Below the pieces are notes generated by a model. It made no database searches and had not been told where the DNA came from. It saw nothing but the letters and a program-made list of their open reading frames with translations. Positions 28,268 to 36,608 of a stretch of 64,000 bases of DNA are shown here, piece by piece. Numbering within the stretch: position 1 is the stretch's first letter; each line of letters starts with the position of its first letter. The stretch is from a virus, in IMG/VR virus record IMGVR_UViG_3300049218_000083, positions 102,744 through 166,743 of that record. One strand, written 5' to 3'. The position numbers were made by a program, and so were the translations under genes.

Positions 28268-28750
28268 TTATTCACCAAGAACATACTTTTTGTATTTAGC
28301 AACGAACTCATCGTGCGTAGCTGCACCTGCTGGCGTGTTGTACCACTTCTTGTAATATGCCCAGATTTGCTCAATATCATTGGCAGGAGGCACAGCACCA
28401 GGCTTACGAAGGTAATGGACGCGTGCCATACAAATAGCATACTGATCGTTGTTGATCATGTCGTCGACAGTTCCCTGACGACCACCGTTGTAATTCTTAA
28501 TTTGAAATGCAAGAGTTGCATGATACTGGAGATAATTCGTCCAGATGTCATTGAAATCTTCACCTTCCATCTGGAAGATTCCACGTGCTGGCCCACCGCC
28601 ACCTTGTGTACGGTAGACACCGAAATTGCTTTCGTTTGCACAGGTCGCCAACAGAAGTTCTTCAACGTCTGGTGTCCAGAGTGAAAGTGGCTTCAGAGTT
28701 GCTTCGATATTTGCTCGGAGTGCTTTTGGATCTAGTGGTTGTCCGCTCAT
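28268..28750 (-). CDS. Endolysin (lysozyme/transglycosylase fold)
   Basis: A 160-residue protein with CANESNFGVY (catalytic E in the SLT/lysozyme-like E-S context) and GPARGIFQMEGEDFNDIW, the GIFQ motif of goose-type/SLT lytic enzymes. No signal peptide, so it would need the holin-like neighbour for release. Confidence 0.8.
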   Translation of the reverse strand: MSGQPLDPKALRANIEATLKPLSLWTPDVEELLLATCANESNFGVYRTQGGGGPARGIFQMEGEDFNDIWTNYLQYHATLAFQIKNYNGGRQGTVDDMINNDQYAICMARVHYLRKPGAVPPANDIEQIWAYYKKWYNTPAGAATHDEFVAKYKKYVLGE

Positions 28751-29289
28751 TCTGGCCTCTTTCGACGCGCATAGTTGTCGGCAACCTTGTGCTTGATCTT
28801 CTGGTCCAAACGCTTGCGACGCTTGTCCTTCTCCATAGCATAGTTGGTGGTTGGGTCTGTGATAGATGGAACAGCTGCGCCAGAGCCAACACTCATAGCA
28901 ACGTTTTCTTTGATCGCTGGCTTCTTAGTTGCCTTGTCTGCCATGTGTGAGAAGTAGTCATTAGAGACTGGCTTCTTGTGGTGTGTCAAATCAGGACGAA
29001 GCATTTTCATACGAGCAGTTTGACTGAGACGCATGTTTGCGGTTGCTTCGCTTTCCTTGCCTTCCCCAAGACCATGACTTGTTGGGCCAGTATGGGATGC
29101 CTTAGCCGTCGTTGCTGTTCTGGAACTCATTGGACGCGTGACAAGCTTTTGCTTGCCAATGCCAGCTACACCACCAATGGTTGGTCCACCTGGTTGGGTT
29201 TGCTGTTGCTTCTGCTTACCAGATACAGCGTTGTTCTTAGAAACAACACTTTTGACTGTATCTATGGTCGTTCTTGTATTCGCGTTCAT
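28747..29289 (-). CDS. Hydrophilic hypothetical protein
   Basis: A 180-residue basic, glycine- and threonine-rich protein (MNANTRTTIDTVKSVVSKNN...), probably largely disordered, with a basic C-terminus (RRKRLDQKIKHK). ATGA overlaps on both sides. Unknown; it could be a virion-associated or nucleic-acid-binding protein. Confidence 0.65.
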   Translation of the reverse strand: MNANTRTTIDTVKSVVSKNNAVSGKQKQQQTQPGGPTIGGVAGIGKQKLVTRPMSSRTATTAKASHTGPTSHGLGEGKESEATANMRLSQTARMKMLRPDLTHHKKPVSNDYFSHMADKATKKPAIKENVAMSVGSGAAVPSITDPTTNYAMEKDKRRKRLDQKIKHKVADNYARRKRPE

Positions 29290-29675
29290 TTCAATGCTCT
29301 CAATGCTTCGATTGCCTGTTCGTCCATCTGGATTTCATCTGTAAATATCGTCTTCCCCTTTACCATCTGAATTTGAACTGGCAACACGTTCAAATACAAA
29401 AGGAAAGGTTTGATCACCTTCCAGTCTTTCTCTTCTAACCTCAGCCACAGCAACCGAGTCGCTGAACTGATCCCAAAAACGTTCACGAAGATGATCAGGT
29501 GGTTCAACAACAACCGATCTTTCAAAATTCCTGTCGAGTAATACTTCGAGAGGAGCCTCTTGATGTACAGAATCCTATTCAGGTCTTCTTCGAACTCTGA
29601 CTGCACAGCTGATGGTCTAGCATAAACTTTCGCAGCAAACAACACATAATTGTCATCGTTCAAATCTGTAATCAT
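29286..29675 (-). CDS. Conserved phage protein of unknown function
   Basis: A 129-residue helical protein MITDLNDDNYVLFAAKVYAR...; LRLEEKDWKVIKPFLLYL is a distinctive segment. The ATG at 29675 is preferred over the TTG further upstream. It looks like the small conserved proteins near T4-type structural genes, but I cannot name it. Confidence 0.6.
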   Translation of the reverse strand: MITDLNDDNYVLFAAKVYARPSAVQSEFEEDLNRILYIKRLLSKYYSTGILKDRLLLNHLIIFVNVFGISSATRLLWLRLEEKDWKVIKPFLLYLNVLPVQIQMVKGKTIFTDEIQMDEQAIEALRALK

Positions 29676-29687
29676 ATAGGTTTTCAA

Positions 29688-30152
29688 TTATTCTGAAGAG
29701 CCACCAGCATCATTTTCTGCATGACGGATTTTCGTCAAATATGAAGTCTGGTCAGGAGTGTCTGTATCAGGATAGTCAGCTGGATCAATGCTCACCAAAA
29801 ATTCCAGTTCCTCTTGATCAACGACCTGCGCATAACACTCATAATGACCTTGATCATTGCGATTAACAATGATGTAAATGTAAGCATCAGTTTGATCGCC
29901 GCGTTCATCTTCGATTGGGTAGACGTATTCGCCTTCTACTTCAACCGGATCCTGGACATCGATTGACAGTGGAACTGGGTCAAGTCCATCAAGTTCCATC
30001 ATCGGCAATACGATACCATGAAGATCAAGTACAGCGCGAACAGCCGTGATGAATATCGTTGGTGATGTGAATGGCTTGAGAGTGATTTGATCCAAGAGAT
30101 CATTCGCTCTACCAATGTCAACTACAGAATCGAAGCTTACCGGCTCAGTCAT
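29688..30152 (-). CDS. Acidic hypothetical protein
   Basis: A 154-residue acidic protein starting MTEPVSFDSVVDIGRANDLL; the ATG at 30152 overlaps the upstream stop (ATGA). A beta-rich middle (YIYIIVNRNDQGHYECY) is visible. No family recognised. Confidence 0.65.
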   Translation of the reverse strand: MTEPVSFDSVVDIGRANDLLDQITLKPFTSPTIFITAVRAVLDLHGIVLPMMELDGLDPVPLSIDVQDPVEVEGEYVYPIEDERGDQTDAYIYIIVNRNDQGHYECYAQVVDQEELEFLVSIDPADYPDTDTPDQTSYLTKIRHAENDAGGSSE

Positions 30153-30661
30153 TTCTTGTATCCCAATTCCTTCAGTCTCTTGATCGTAGTCTTGGCATCC
30201 TTGTGGAATATACCAATACCACCTTTCCTCGTCCATTCATCGATATTCTGTTGCTTATCATCGATCAGAATATTCGGTTCTTTTGTGTCACTATTTATGG
30301 CAAATTTCTGCTTGTCTTTACGCTCCACAATATGGATCCTATCGCTAGGAATCATCACATGCGCGCGAAGCCAATTCTTCTTGCCAATAACCGCAACACT
30401 CCTCGCTTCTTTGCTCCACATTGGGTACGCAGACAGAATCGAAGGATTCCAATATTTGATGTAACCCCAGTATGTATTGAAGTCAGGCATCGGTTCCAAT
30501 GCCGTCCAAAACTCTACCGTGTCACACGCTTCAGCATACTTCTTGTTTCTCGGACCCTGTGCCATGTTCGAAAACGCAGCACTCTCAATATTCATTCCAA
30601 TTTTTTCTGACGCAGCCTTGCTGAAATTGCAAGTCACGCCATCCATGTCTGAAAATATCAT
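30149..30661 (-). CDS. HAD-like 5'(3')-deoxyribonucleotidase
   Basis: A 170-residue protein starting MIFSDMDGVTCNF, the DxDGV motif I of the HAD superfamily, with ILIDDKQQNIDEW as motif IV. It resembles bacterial and phage 5'(3')-deoxyribonucleotidases. AGGAG precedes the ATG at 30661. It may adjust dNMP pools. Confidence 0.8.
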   Translation of the reverse strand: MIFSDMDGVTCNFSKAASEKIGMNIESAAFSNMAQGPRNKKYAEACDTVEFWTALEPMPDFNTYWGYIKYWNPSILSAYPMWSKEARSVAVIGKKNWLRAHVMIPSDRIHIVERKDKQKFAINSDTKEPNILIDDKQQNIDEWTRKGGIGIFHKDAKTTIKRLKELGYKK

Positions 30662-30801
30662 ATACAACTCCTGGCGTGCTTTTCCAAGTTTCCAGTATTC
30701 TGGAGAACACGCTTACACTTTACACATGACCAAGATATCTTAGCTGGGTTATTTGCCACTCCACCTGTTACATGCTTAGGAATTATGTGATGTACATGCA
30801 T
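30658..30801 (-). CDS. Small HNH-type fragment, copy A
   Basis: A 47-residue protein beginning MHVHHIIPKHVTGGVANNPA, the HHIIPKH pattern of small phage HNH proteins, followed by a CVKC...HARSC zinc-finger-like end. Start and stop overlap both neighbours. A related ORF lies at 33255-33383. Confidence 0.6.
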   Translation of the reverse strand: MHVHHIIPKHVTGGVANNPAKISWSCVKCKRVLQNTGNLEKHARSCI

Positions 30802-31805
30802 TACTTCGGTTTGTCTCCACTTGGAGTCGTCTTGTTCCAATCCTTTGTCTGGATACCAAGCATCGGCTGGATATCAATAGCATGTGCAGGTTTTCCTGTT
30901 GCTGTTCGACCCTTTTGATTGCCTAGATACTTGCGCTTGACAGTTGATACTCTACCTGTATTTCCGCCAGTCGTTGTTGGTGACTTAAATTTCTTGACTT
31001 CGTTATCGCCGTCGACTTTACCTTTCTGACCAACCTGAACTTCTTCAGCGACTAAAACGTATCCGTGTGTTTCAAAGATAGGATAAAGGTCTTCAAATGA
31101 CGAAATAACGCTTTCGTTGTTCTCTTTCGCTTCCTTTTCTTTGCGAAGCTTTATCGCTAAAGCACGCACAGCATCATGAGCAGCGCGGGAGTCTCGAATA
31201 TGCTTGTCAATGTAGCGAGTAGTGAATAGATGCGGAGTAGTGTAATCACCCTTTGGGTCTTTTTCATTGGCTTCCTTGATTGCATCAGCAGGAGCACCGA
31301 TGTCACGCTTGTAGACGCTGTACTTCACTCTCTTCTTAGAGGTGTCAGTTCCAGCTGGCAAGTTCTGCGCATAATTGTTGTTGCCTGTGGTTGGAGCGAT
31401 GTAAGCTTCGGCTTGCGGCATCAGTAATGCATGACCACCGGACATCTTCCGACGACGCTCCAACCCTTCAAGTGAATTGTCAAGCTTTGTTGCAACTCGA
31501 CCTTTCTTGTTCTTAACATTGATAGGCTTTGGTGCTGTCACAGGAACACCATGCTGAGAACGTGCGACATTCTTTGACATCGTGCTCTCAGCCTTCAATC
31601 GACCATTGTCAGCTGTGTCTCCAGCTGTGGTCAATCCAGTGTCTGGGATGACCTTTGGCTTTGGATATGGAACCTTGACAGTCTTGTTCAGTCCCTTGAA
31701 ATCTTTCTCCTCCGCAGAGAATGTCTTGACATTGTCAAGATCCGTTGTCTGTTTCTTAACAGCCGCTGCGCGGGCAGCGGTGTATTTGTTGCGGAGAGCG
31801 GACAT
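30801..31805 (-). CDS. Hypothetical basic protein
   Basis: A 334-residue lysine-rich protein (MSALRNKYTAARAAAVKKQT...) with a disordered first half and a more ordered segment near residues 185-260. Its size and composition would suit a virion or scaffold protein, but no family is recognised. Confidence 0.65.
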   Translation of the reverse strand: MSALRNKYTAARAAAVKKQTTDLDNVKTFSAEEKDFKGLNKTVKVPYPKPKVIPDTGLTTAGDTADNGRLKAESTMSKNVARSQHGVPVTAPKPINVKNKKGRVATKLDNSLEGLERRRKMSGGHALLMPQAEAYIAPTTGNNNYAQNLPAGTDTSKKRVKYSVYKRDIGAPADAIKEANEKDPKGDYTTPHLFTTRYIDKHIRDSRAAHDAVRALAIKLRKEKEAKENNESVISSFEDLYPIFETHGYVLVAEEVQVGQKGKVDGDNEVKKFKSPTTTGGNTGRVSTVKRKYLGNQKGRTATGKPAHAIDIQPMLGIQTKDWNKTTPSGDKPK

Positions 31806-31973
31806 TTACTTTCCTTGCTTCTTCTGTGCAATCTGACGTTCGCACTCACGAAGGTTCTTGATCAATGGTGAACGGTTGTTTAGACCATTCTGATCAACCA
31901 ACTGTGAACGACGGACGTCCTTGATAAGACGATCGTGGTAAGCTTGAAGCTCTGCTAGTGTTTTCTCTGCCAT
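31806..31973 (-). CDS. Small hypothetical protein
   Basis: A 55-residue helical protein MAEKTLAELQAYHDRLIKDV.... Its first codons lie in a 40-bp tandem duplication. No family recognised. Confidence 0.65.
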   Translation of the reverse strand: MAEKTLAELQAYHDRLIKDVRRSQLVDQNGLNNRSPLIKNLRECERQIAQKKQGK

Positions 31974-32038
31974 GTTACTTCTTCCTCATTTCGCGCAGTG
32001 TTTTCTCTGCCATGTTACTTCTTCCTCATTTCGCGCAG
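31959..32038. repeat. 40-bp tandem duplication
   Basis: The 40-bp unit beginning GTGTTTTCTCTGCCATGTTA occurs twice without a gap (31959-31998 and 31999-32038). It covers the last codons and stop of the 422-residue gene and the first codons of the 55-residue gene, creating a 12-codon mini-ORF (MAEKTLREMRKK) between them. Confidence 0.9.
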
Positions 32039-33283
32039 TGTTTTCTTTCCTGGGGTTGGTTGCGTCTCATCTACATGATACGCAGTCAAACCGATTCCAC
32101 CAGATGGCACTGAACCCATTCTGCTGTCAAACGTATCGCCAGGTGGTTTCATGCCTTTAGCTGGTCGATCCTTACTGTATTTAACACCTTTCTTCTGAGC
32201 CTGTGTAACAACGACCTCTTGGTTGCTGTCTTCTTCGATGCATTCGTGCATGCCCTTGGCACACTTACAGATTTTAACATCAGCCTTGGCTGGGTCTCCA
32301 CCTTTCTCTTCTTCATCAGCACGGCACCATGCTTCAGCATGATGGGCGTCACCATGGTGAACCCAAGCATTTCGGCGGTCATTCTGTGTGGCGGATGGAC
32401 ATCCAATCTTGTGAATGCGGTATCCGCTAGTCATGTGACTGAAAGTGATCATGTGCTTTTGTGCACCTTCTACCACTTCTCGAGAGGTGGCCTTGTCGCC
32501 AGGAATGGAAATGCCACCCTTGTACTTGTCACCTTGTTTCTTGTCGTTTTTTTTCACTTCCATGTCAACGATGGTAGCACGAGCCTCATCAAACTCCTGC
32601 TCAAACAATGTGTCGACATCAGTCTCTGTCTCTTCAACGGTTGGATGGTTCTTGTAACGATGATCGTCTACAGATACCAGCTTGTTGAAACTGCCGTCCT
32701 TGATGCGCTTCATGCCCTTTGGTACTGGGTGCGGCGTCTTTGGACCTGGAACGTGGGGTGTTGTTTTGATCAGCTGCTTGCGGAAATGATCTTCCATGCT
32801 TTCAGCGAGCTCGGTCAGCCATGCTACGATTTGACCTTGAGTTTCTTCGTTGACTGTTTTGTAATCGTTGGAGTTGTCGAACAGGAAGAATCCTTCACCA
32901 AACAAATCTTTGTATGTGTGCATCATACGAAGAGATTCGTCATACTGTGCTGATCTTCGTGATTCGATAATCTTAGAGCGCAAGAATGATGCTTCGTTAT
33001 CTGTGTATACGAAGATCATCGCTGTTTGATAGCCCATGGCTTCGAGTACAGTCTTTGATATGCCTACACGTGGATTGTCGGCTTTGCCGTTGATGATCAA
33101 TGGCTGACCATTGACTTCTTCTAGGTTTTTGTTGTTCAGGATGGCGTCAACAAGCTTCGGCAAGGGGAGCTCGACAGCTGTAGATTCTTTCAATGCGGTA
33201 TGGAGAATGAAATCCTTACCGGAACCTGGGCCACCAACGAGGAATACACAATTATTATTTTGCACAAAATCTTCCTTTCTCAT
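32015..33283 (-). CDS. P-loop protein, probable kinase, with long C-terminal extension
   Basis: A 422-residue protein. The first 180 residues have a Walker A motif GGPGSGKDF near residue 17 and look like a small kinase or zeta-toxin-like P-loop domain. The rest is hydrophilic, with a cysteine/histidine cluster (CKCAKGMHEC). Similar P-loop proteins occur in T4-type phages without assigned function. Confidence 0.7.
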   Translation of the reverse strand: MRKEDFVQNNNCVFLVGGPGSGKDFILHTALKESTAVELPLPKLVDAILNNKNLEEVNGQPLIINGKADNPRVGISKTVLEAMGYQTAMIFVYTDNEASFLRSKIIESRRSAQYDESLRMMHTYKDLFGEGFFLFDNSNDYKTVNEETQGQIVAWLTELAESMEDHFRKQLIKTTPHVPGPKTPHPVPKGMKRIKDGSFNKLVSVDDHRYKNHPTVEETETDVDTLFEQEFDEARATIVDMEVKKNDKKQGDKYKGGISIPGDKATSREVVEGAQKHMITFSHMTSGYRIHKIGCPSATQNDRRNAWVHHGDAHHAEAWCRADEEEKGGDPAKADVKICKCAKGMHECIEEDSNQEVVVTQAQKKGVKYSKDRPAKGMKPPGDTFDSRMGSVPSGGIGLTAYHVDETQPTPGKKTLREMRKK

Positions 33284-33383
33284 CTCTCACTTTTGTATGG
33301 GTAAGAGTTACCAAATTGTCCGGATGATTATTTGCTATACCATCTGTGACATGTTTTGGAATTTTGTGATGTATATGATTCAT
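33255..33383 (-). CDS. Small HNH-type fragment, copy B
   Basis: A 42-residue frame MNHIHHKIPKHVTDGIANNH... closely resembling the N-terminal half of copy A at 30658-30801. It overlaps the next gene by 29 nt. It may be a remnant of a homing element. Confidence 0.5.
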   Translation of the reverse strand: MNHIHHKIPKHVTDGIANNHPDNLVTLTHTKVRDEKGRFCAK

Positions 33384-33407
33384 TGCTTCCTACACTGTGA
33401 GAAAGTT

Positions 33408-33432
33408 GCCGGGAGTTTACAAGGCTCCCGGC
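33408..33432 (-). terminator. Stem-loop, possible terminator
   Basis: GCCGGGAG and CTCCCGGC pair around nine bases, after the stop of the 59-residue gene. The following minus-strand sequence (AACTTTCTC) is only weakly U-rich. Confidence 0.5.
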
Positions 33433-33469
33433 GCAAGATTATTATTATCTTTGAGTTTTCGTTATTCGC

Positions 33470-33649
33470 TTAAAGCTTAGAAACGACGGTGTTTGCAACT
33501 GCGCTTTCTGCGGTGTTTGCTGCTGACTTAACATCAGCCTCAACGCCAGCTACAACTGCAGCACCAGTGACAGCCTTTCCAGACTTGAACAGCTTGTATG
33601 CTACGACGGCTGCAAAAACGGCGACGCCCAAAAGTATTAGACCCAACAT
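33470..33649 (-). CDS. Small alanine-rich membrane protein
   Basis: A 59-residue protein MLGLILLGVAVFAAVVAYKL... with one N-terminal membrane segment and an alanine/valine-rich helix. AGGAG precedes the ATG. Function unknown. Confidence 0.65.
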   Translation of the reverse strand: MLGLILLGVAVFAAVVAYKLFKSGKAVTGAAVVAGVEADVKSAANTAESAVANTVVSKL

Positions 33650-33679
33650 GTTCTTCTCCTGTTAACGAATCCGTACCTC

Positions 33680-35119
33680 CTATTTAGGAAAGAGAACTTC
33701 CTCTTCGTCTACAGTTTTCTCCTGGACATCCGTTCGGGTGAACTTGTACTTTGCGAAGCCTGAGCCACCCTTTGGTAATGAGGATGCAACGTCCTTGTTA
33801 TCGTTGTTTGCATCCTGGAGATCTTGCTTCTGATCCTCGACGTCATAGAGTTTCATCTTGGCTCGGTCAACCCGAATGATGAATCTCTTGTTACGATTGA
33901 CATCGTTGTTACGATTTTTCAGCTGCTTCACAGCCAGATGACCCATCTTGGCTAGATCTTCATTCGTAGTAATCGCGAACATAAGATCTGCAGTAGCCGG
34001 AAGGCCAAACGACTCAGAAGTATCCTCGAGACCTGGATCGCTGTTTGTAGATCCGCTGCGGGTCGTCTGAGTAGCTGAAATCAACGGCACCTTGAACTCA
34101 ACAGCCAAACCACGAAGCTCTTCGGCAATAGCCTTGATGTGGGTGTAGCTGTTGACGGTTCCACCTGGTTTCACACGAGCGGAACTGCAGATGTTGATGT
34201 AATCGACAATCACGACGTCAGGTTTGAACTGCTTCTTCATCGCAAGTTCATTCAGCAACGCACGGAAGTGATTTGCGTTAGCACCAGCTGTTGGATACTC
34301 CTTGACGAACAGCTTCCCTTTGACGGTTTGCTTCAACTTCGCCATACGAGCGTCAAACTTCTCCTGACTCATAGCCATCAAGTCATCCAACGTCACGTTG
34401 AGAAGGTTTGCATCAATACGCTGCGCAATCTTCTCTTCAGCCATTTCCATGGTGATGTACAGGACGTTGTAATGCTGCGCCAAATAAGCTGCAGCGAAGT
34501 GACACATCATGAGCGACTTACCAACGTTGGTGCCGGCCAGGATGACAGTCAATGTCTTAGGTTCAAGTCCACCGTTTGTGATGCGATTGAAATACTCGAG
34601 ATCGAAAGGTAGTTTCTTGGTGGTACGATGATAGAACTCAAAACGTTCAGCCGCATCTTCCAAGTAGTCATGACCCACGTTTGGATCAAACGAAATTGCT
34701 AGCGCGTCCTGGAGGACTTGAGGGATGGCTCCTTTGTCCTTCTTAGACTTGCCGTCCATGATTTGGATGGACTCGTAGATCGCGTTGTGCAACGCTTTCT
34801 CTTGACAGAACTTTTCAGTTTGGTCTGCGATCCAATTCGGATCAGTGGTCGTTTTATCATTTTTGATCAGCTGTATGAGTGATTCGACAGTCTTCGCGTC
34901 CGACTCGAAGAGTGTGTCAAGATTGGCAACCGTAATCGCCAACGCATCGGTGTCGGGAACCGTGTTGTATTTCTGAACATACTTGAAGATTTCTTCGAAG
35001 ACAACCTGCTCAGCACGGCTGTCATTGAAATACTCACTCTTTAGGTGAGGAAGTGCCTTTCGTAGAAACGGCTCGTGTCTCAGTAAATTCTTCAGAATAA
35101 TCTGGCTCAGTGTCATCAT
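33680..35119 (-). CDS. Replicative DNA helicase, DnaB/gp41 type
   Basis: A 479-residue helicase. RecA-like core with Walker A AGTNVGKSLMM near residue 195, VVIVDYINI (Walker B) and later SATQTTRSG (H4-like). The N-terminal part is helical, as in gp41/DnaB. It unwinds DNA 5'-3' at the fork with the primase at 26 kb. Confidence 0.92.
   Translation of the reverse strand: MMTLSQIILKNLLRHEPFLRKALPHLKSEYFNDSRAEQVVFEEIFKYVQKYNTVPDTDALAITVANLDTLFESDAKTVESLIQLIKNDKTTTDPNWIADQTEKFCQEKALHNAIYESIQIMDGKSKKDKGAIPQVLQDALAISFDPNVGHDYLEDAAERFEFYHRTTKKLPFDLEYFNRITNGGLEPKTLTVILAGTNVGKSLMMCHFAAAYLAQHYNVLYITMEMAEEKIAQRIDANLLNVTLDDLMAMSQEKFDARMAKLKQTVKGKLFVKEYPTAGANANHFRALLNELAMKKQFKPDVVIVDYINICSSARVKPGGTVNSYTHIKAIAEELRGLAVEFKVPLISATQTTRSGSTNSDPGLEDTSESFGLPATADLMFAITTNEDLAKMGHLAVKQLKNRNNDVNRNKRFIIRVDRAKMKLYDVEDQKQDLQDANNDNKDVASSLPKGGSGFAKYKFTRTDVQEKTVDEEEVLFPK
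33681..33687 (-). promoter_or_regulatory. Late-promoter-like CTAAATA
   Basis: CTAAATA on the minus strand about 32 nt upstream of the 59-residue gene. It overlaps the last codons of the helicase gene, so it may be coding only. Confidence 0.3.
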
Positions 35120-35459
35120 CTTTCAAAACCTCTTGTCGAATCGTGTGATAGTTCTGCTGCGCTTCTTCGATGCAGACTAACATAATTTCCTTGGCCATGG
35201 TGGTAAACGTATCACCATGGTATGAGTCGTGTTTGCCAGGGATTTTCTTAATGATCGTATGATCGAACGTTGCTTTACCATAGTCGTCTATCACTTCACA
35301 GTTGACTGTGTAGATCGTTCCCTTGTATGGTCCTTTCAGAATTTCGATGGGCAACAATCCAGTGTATTCATCAGCAATGCGGAAGTAGTCGTCCTTGACA
35401 TACTTCTTCTTGCGCGTGTTGATCAAAATGCGATCGATAACATCGTAAAGCCAATTCAT
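35034..35459 (-). CDS. Hypothetical protein between uvsX and helicase
   Basis: A 141-residue protein (MNWLYDVIDRILINTRKKKY...) with an acidic C-terminal tail. It overlaps the helicase start by 86 nt. No family recognised. Confidence 0.65.
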   Translation of the reverse strand: MNWLYDVIDRILINTRKKKYVKDDYFRIADEYTGLLPIEILKGPYKGTIYTVNCEVIDDYGKATFDHTIIKKIPGKHDSYHGDTFTTMAKEIMLVCIEEAQQNYHTIRQEVLKDDDTEPDYSEEFTETRAVSTKGTSSPKE

Positions 35460-35460
35460 G

Positions 35461-36555
35461 TTACTTCGCCTCTTCTACTTCTTCTGTCGGTTCAGCGACC
35501 TCTTCATCGTTGAATTCTTCCAATGGAGATCCATACATGAACTCCTTCTTGCAGCCTTCATCGATCTTGTCCAGAATTTCCTTGGTGAAGAACTTCGTTG
35601 GGTTCTTGATCACCTGACTCTGGAATACTGGCTTATCGTGACCTGGGAATAGCACCTTCTTAGAGATCTTTTCCACGATGCCGAACTTCTCAGCCAAGTC
35701 GAGCAATCCATAGTAACGATCCAAGCCATCGCGATAGTCAAGCAAGGTTTCTACCTTCTTGTTCTCGATAGTCAAACGAGCCTTGTTTGTTGCCGCAGTG
35801 ACGACCGCTCCTGAGACCGCTTTCGCATCCCCAGATTCATCTTTTTCCCATTGCTTTGATTTGCTCAGGAATACGATGGTTGAGGCGGCATATGGAAGAC
35901 CCTGACCGCCACCCATTGTCTTGGTTGGGACGTATGCGCCGACCGATTCATAAACATGGTTGGTGACTATCATCGCGACCTTGGCACGACCAAGTTTCAA
36001 CGTAAGGACGCGGAAAGCTGCACGGACAAGTCCAGCACGCGTCATATCCTTGGTTTCAGAACCAGCAGCAATATCCGTGACTTCCTTGGTAGTAGACAAG
36101 CTGCCAAGAGAGTCAAGAACCATGAACAATGGTTGACGTTCCTTCTCAGGAATTTCCAGATACTTGTCGATGATACGAACGCACTGGCTGCGGAACTCTT
36201 GAATGGTAACGACTGGGCAGATGTAGACACGGTTGGCTGGAATGCCTCGTGAAGTGATTTGATCTGTCGTCACGGCTGATTCTGATTCGAAGTACACGAC
36301 GCCACCTTTTGGGTTGGCTTCGAGAAACATCTTCACGACGTTCAGCGCATAGAATGTTTTGCCTGTTGCAGGCAAGCCTGCGAACGCACTGATCTTGTTA
36401 CCTGGAACACCACCATAGATGGAACCAGAGAAAAGGGCATTCAGTGTATAGGAGCCGGTGTCGATAAACTGGGTGACATCCGCATCATTCCCTTCAGATA
36501 CTTTGCTTGCAAACTCGTTGCCAGCGACCTTTACTAGATCGTCGAATTGTGACAT
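35461..36555 (-). CDS. uvsX: UvsX/RecA-like recombinase
   Basis: A 364-residue recombinase with Walker A GLPATGKTFYAL near residue 60, LFMVLDSLGSLS (Walker B) and MGGGQGLPYAASTIVFL (loop region). The tail is very acidic (EEVAEPTEEVEEAK), as in T4 UvsX. It drives strand exchange for recombination-dependent replication. A TATAAT box lies upstream. Confidence 0.92.
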   Translation of the reverse strand: MSQFDDLVKVAGNEFASKVSEGNDADVTQFIDTGSYTLNALFSGSIYGGVPGNKISAFAGLPATGKTFYALNVVKMFLEANPKGGVVYFESESAVTTDQITSRGIPANRVYICPVVTIQEFRSQCVRIIDKYLEIPEKERQPLFMVLDSLGSLSTTKEVTDIAAGSETKDMTRAGLVRAAFRVLTLKLGRAKVAMIVTNHVYESVGAYVPTKTMGGGQGLPYAASTIVFLSKSKQWEKDESGDAKAVSGAVVTAATNKARLTIENKKVETLLDYRDGLDRYYGLLDLAEKFGIVEKISKKVLFPGHDKPVFQSQVIKNPTKFFTKEILDKIDEGCKKEFMYGSPLEEFNDEEVAEPTEEVEEAK

Positions 36556-36580
36556 GTTATTCTCCTGAAACTAATCGTCA

Positions 36581-36586
36581 ATTATA
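36581..36586 (-). promoter_or_regulatory. Sigma70-like -10 box upstream of uvsX
   Basis: The minus strand reads TATAAT 26 nt upstream of the uvsX start. No -35 was verified. Confidence 0.4.
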
Positions 36587-36608
36587 CTGTAAATTCAGTG
36601 TAATAGAG

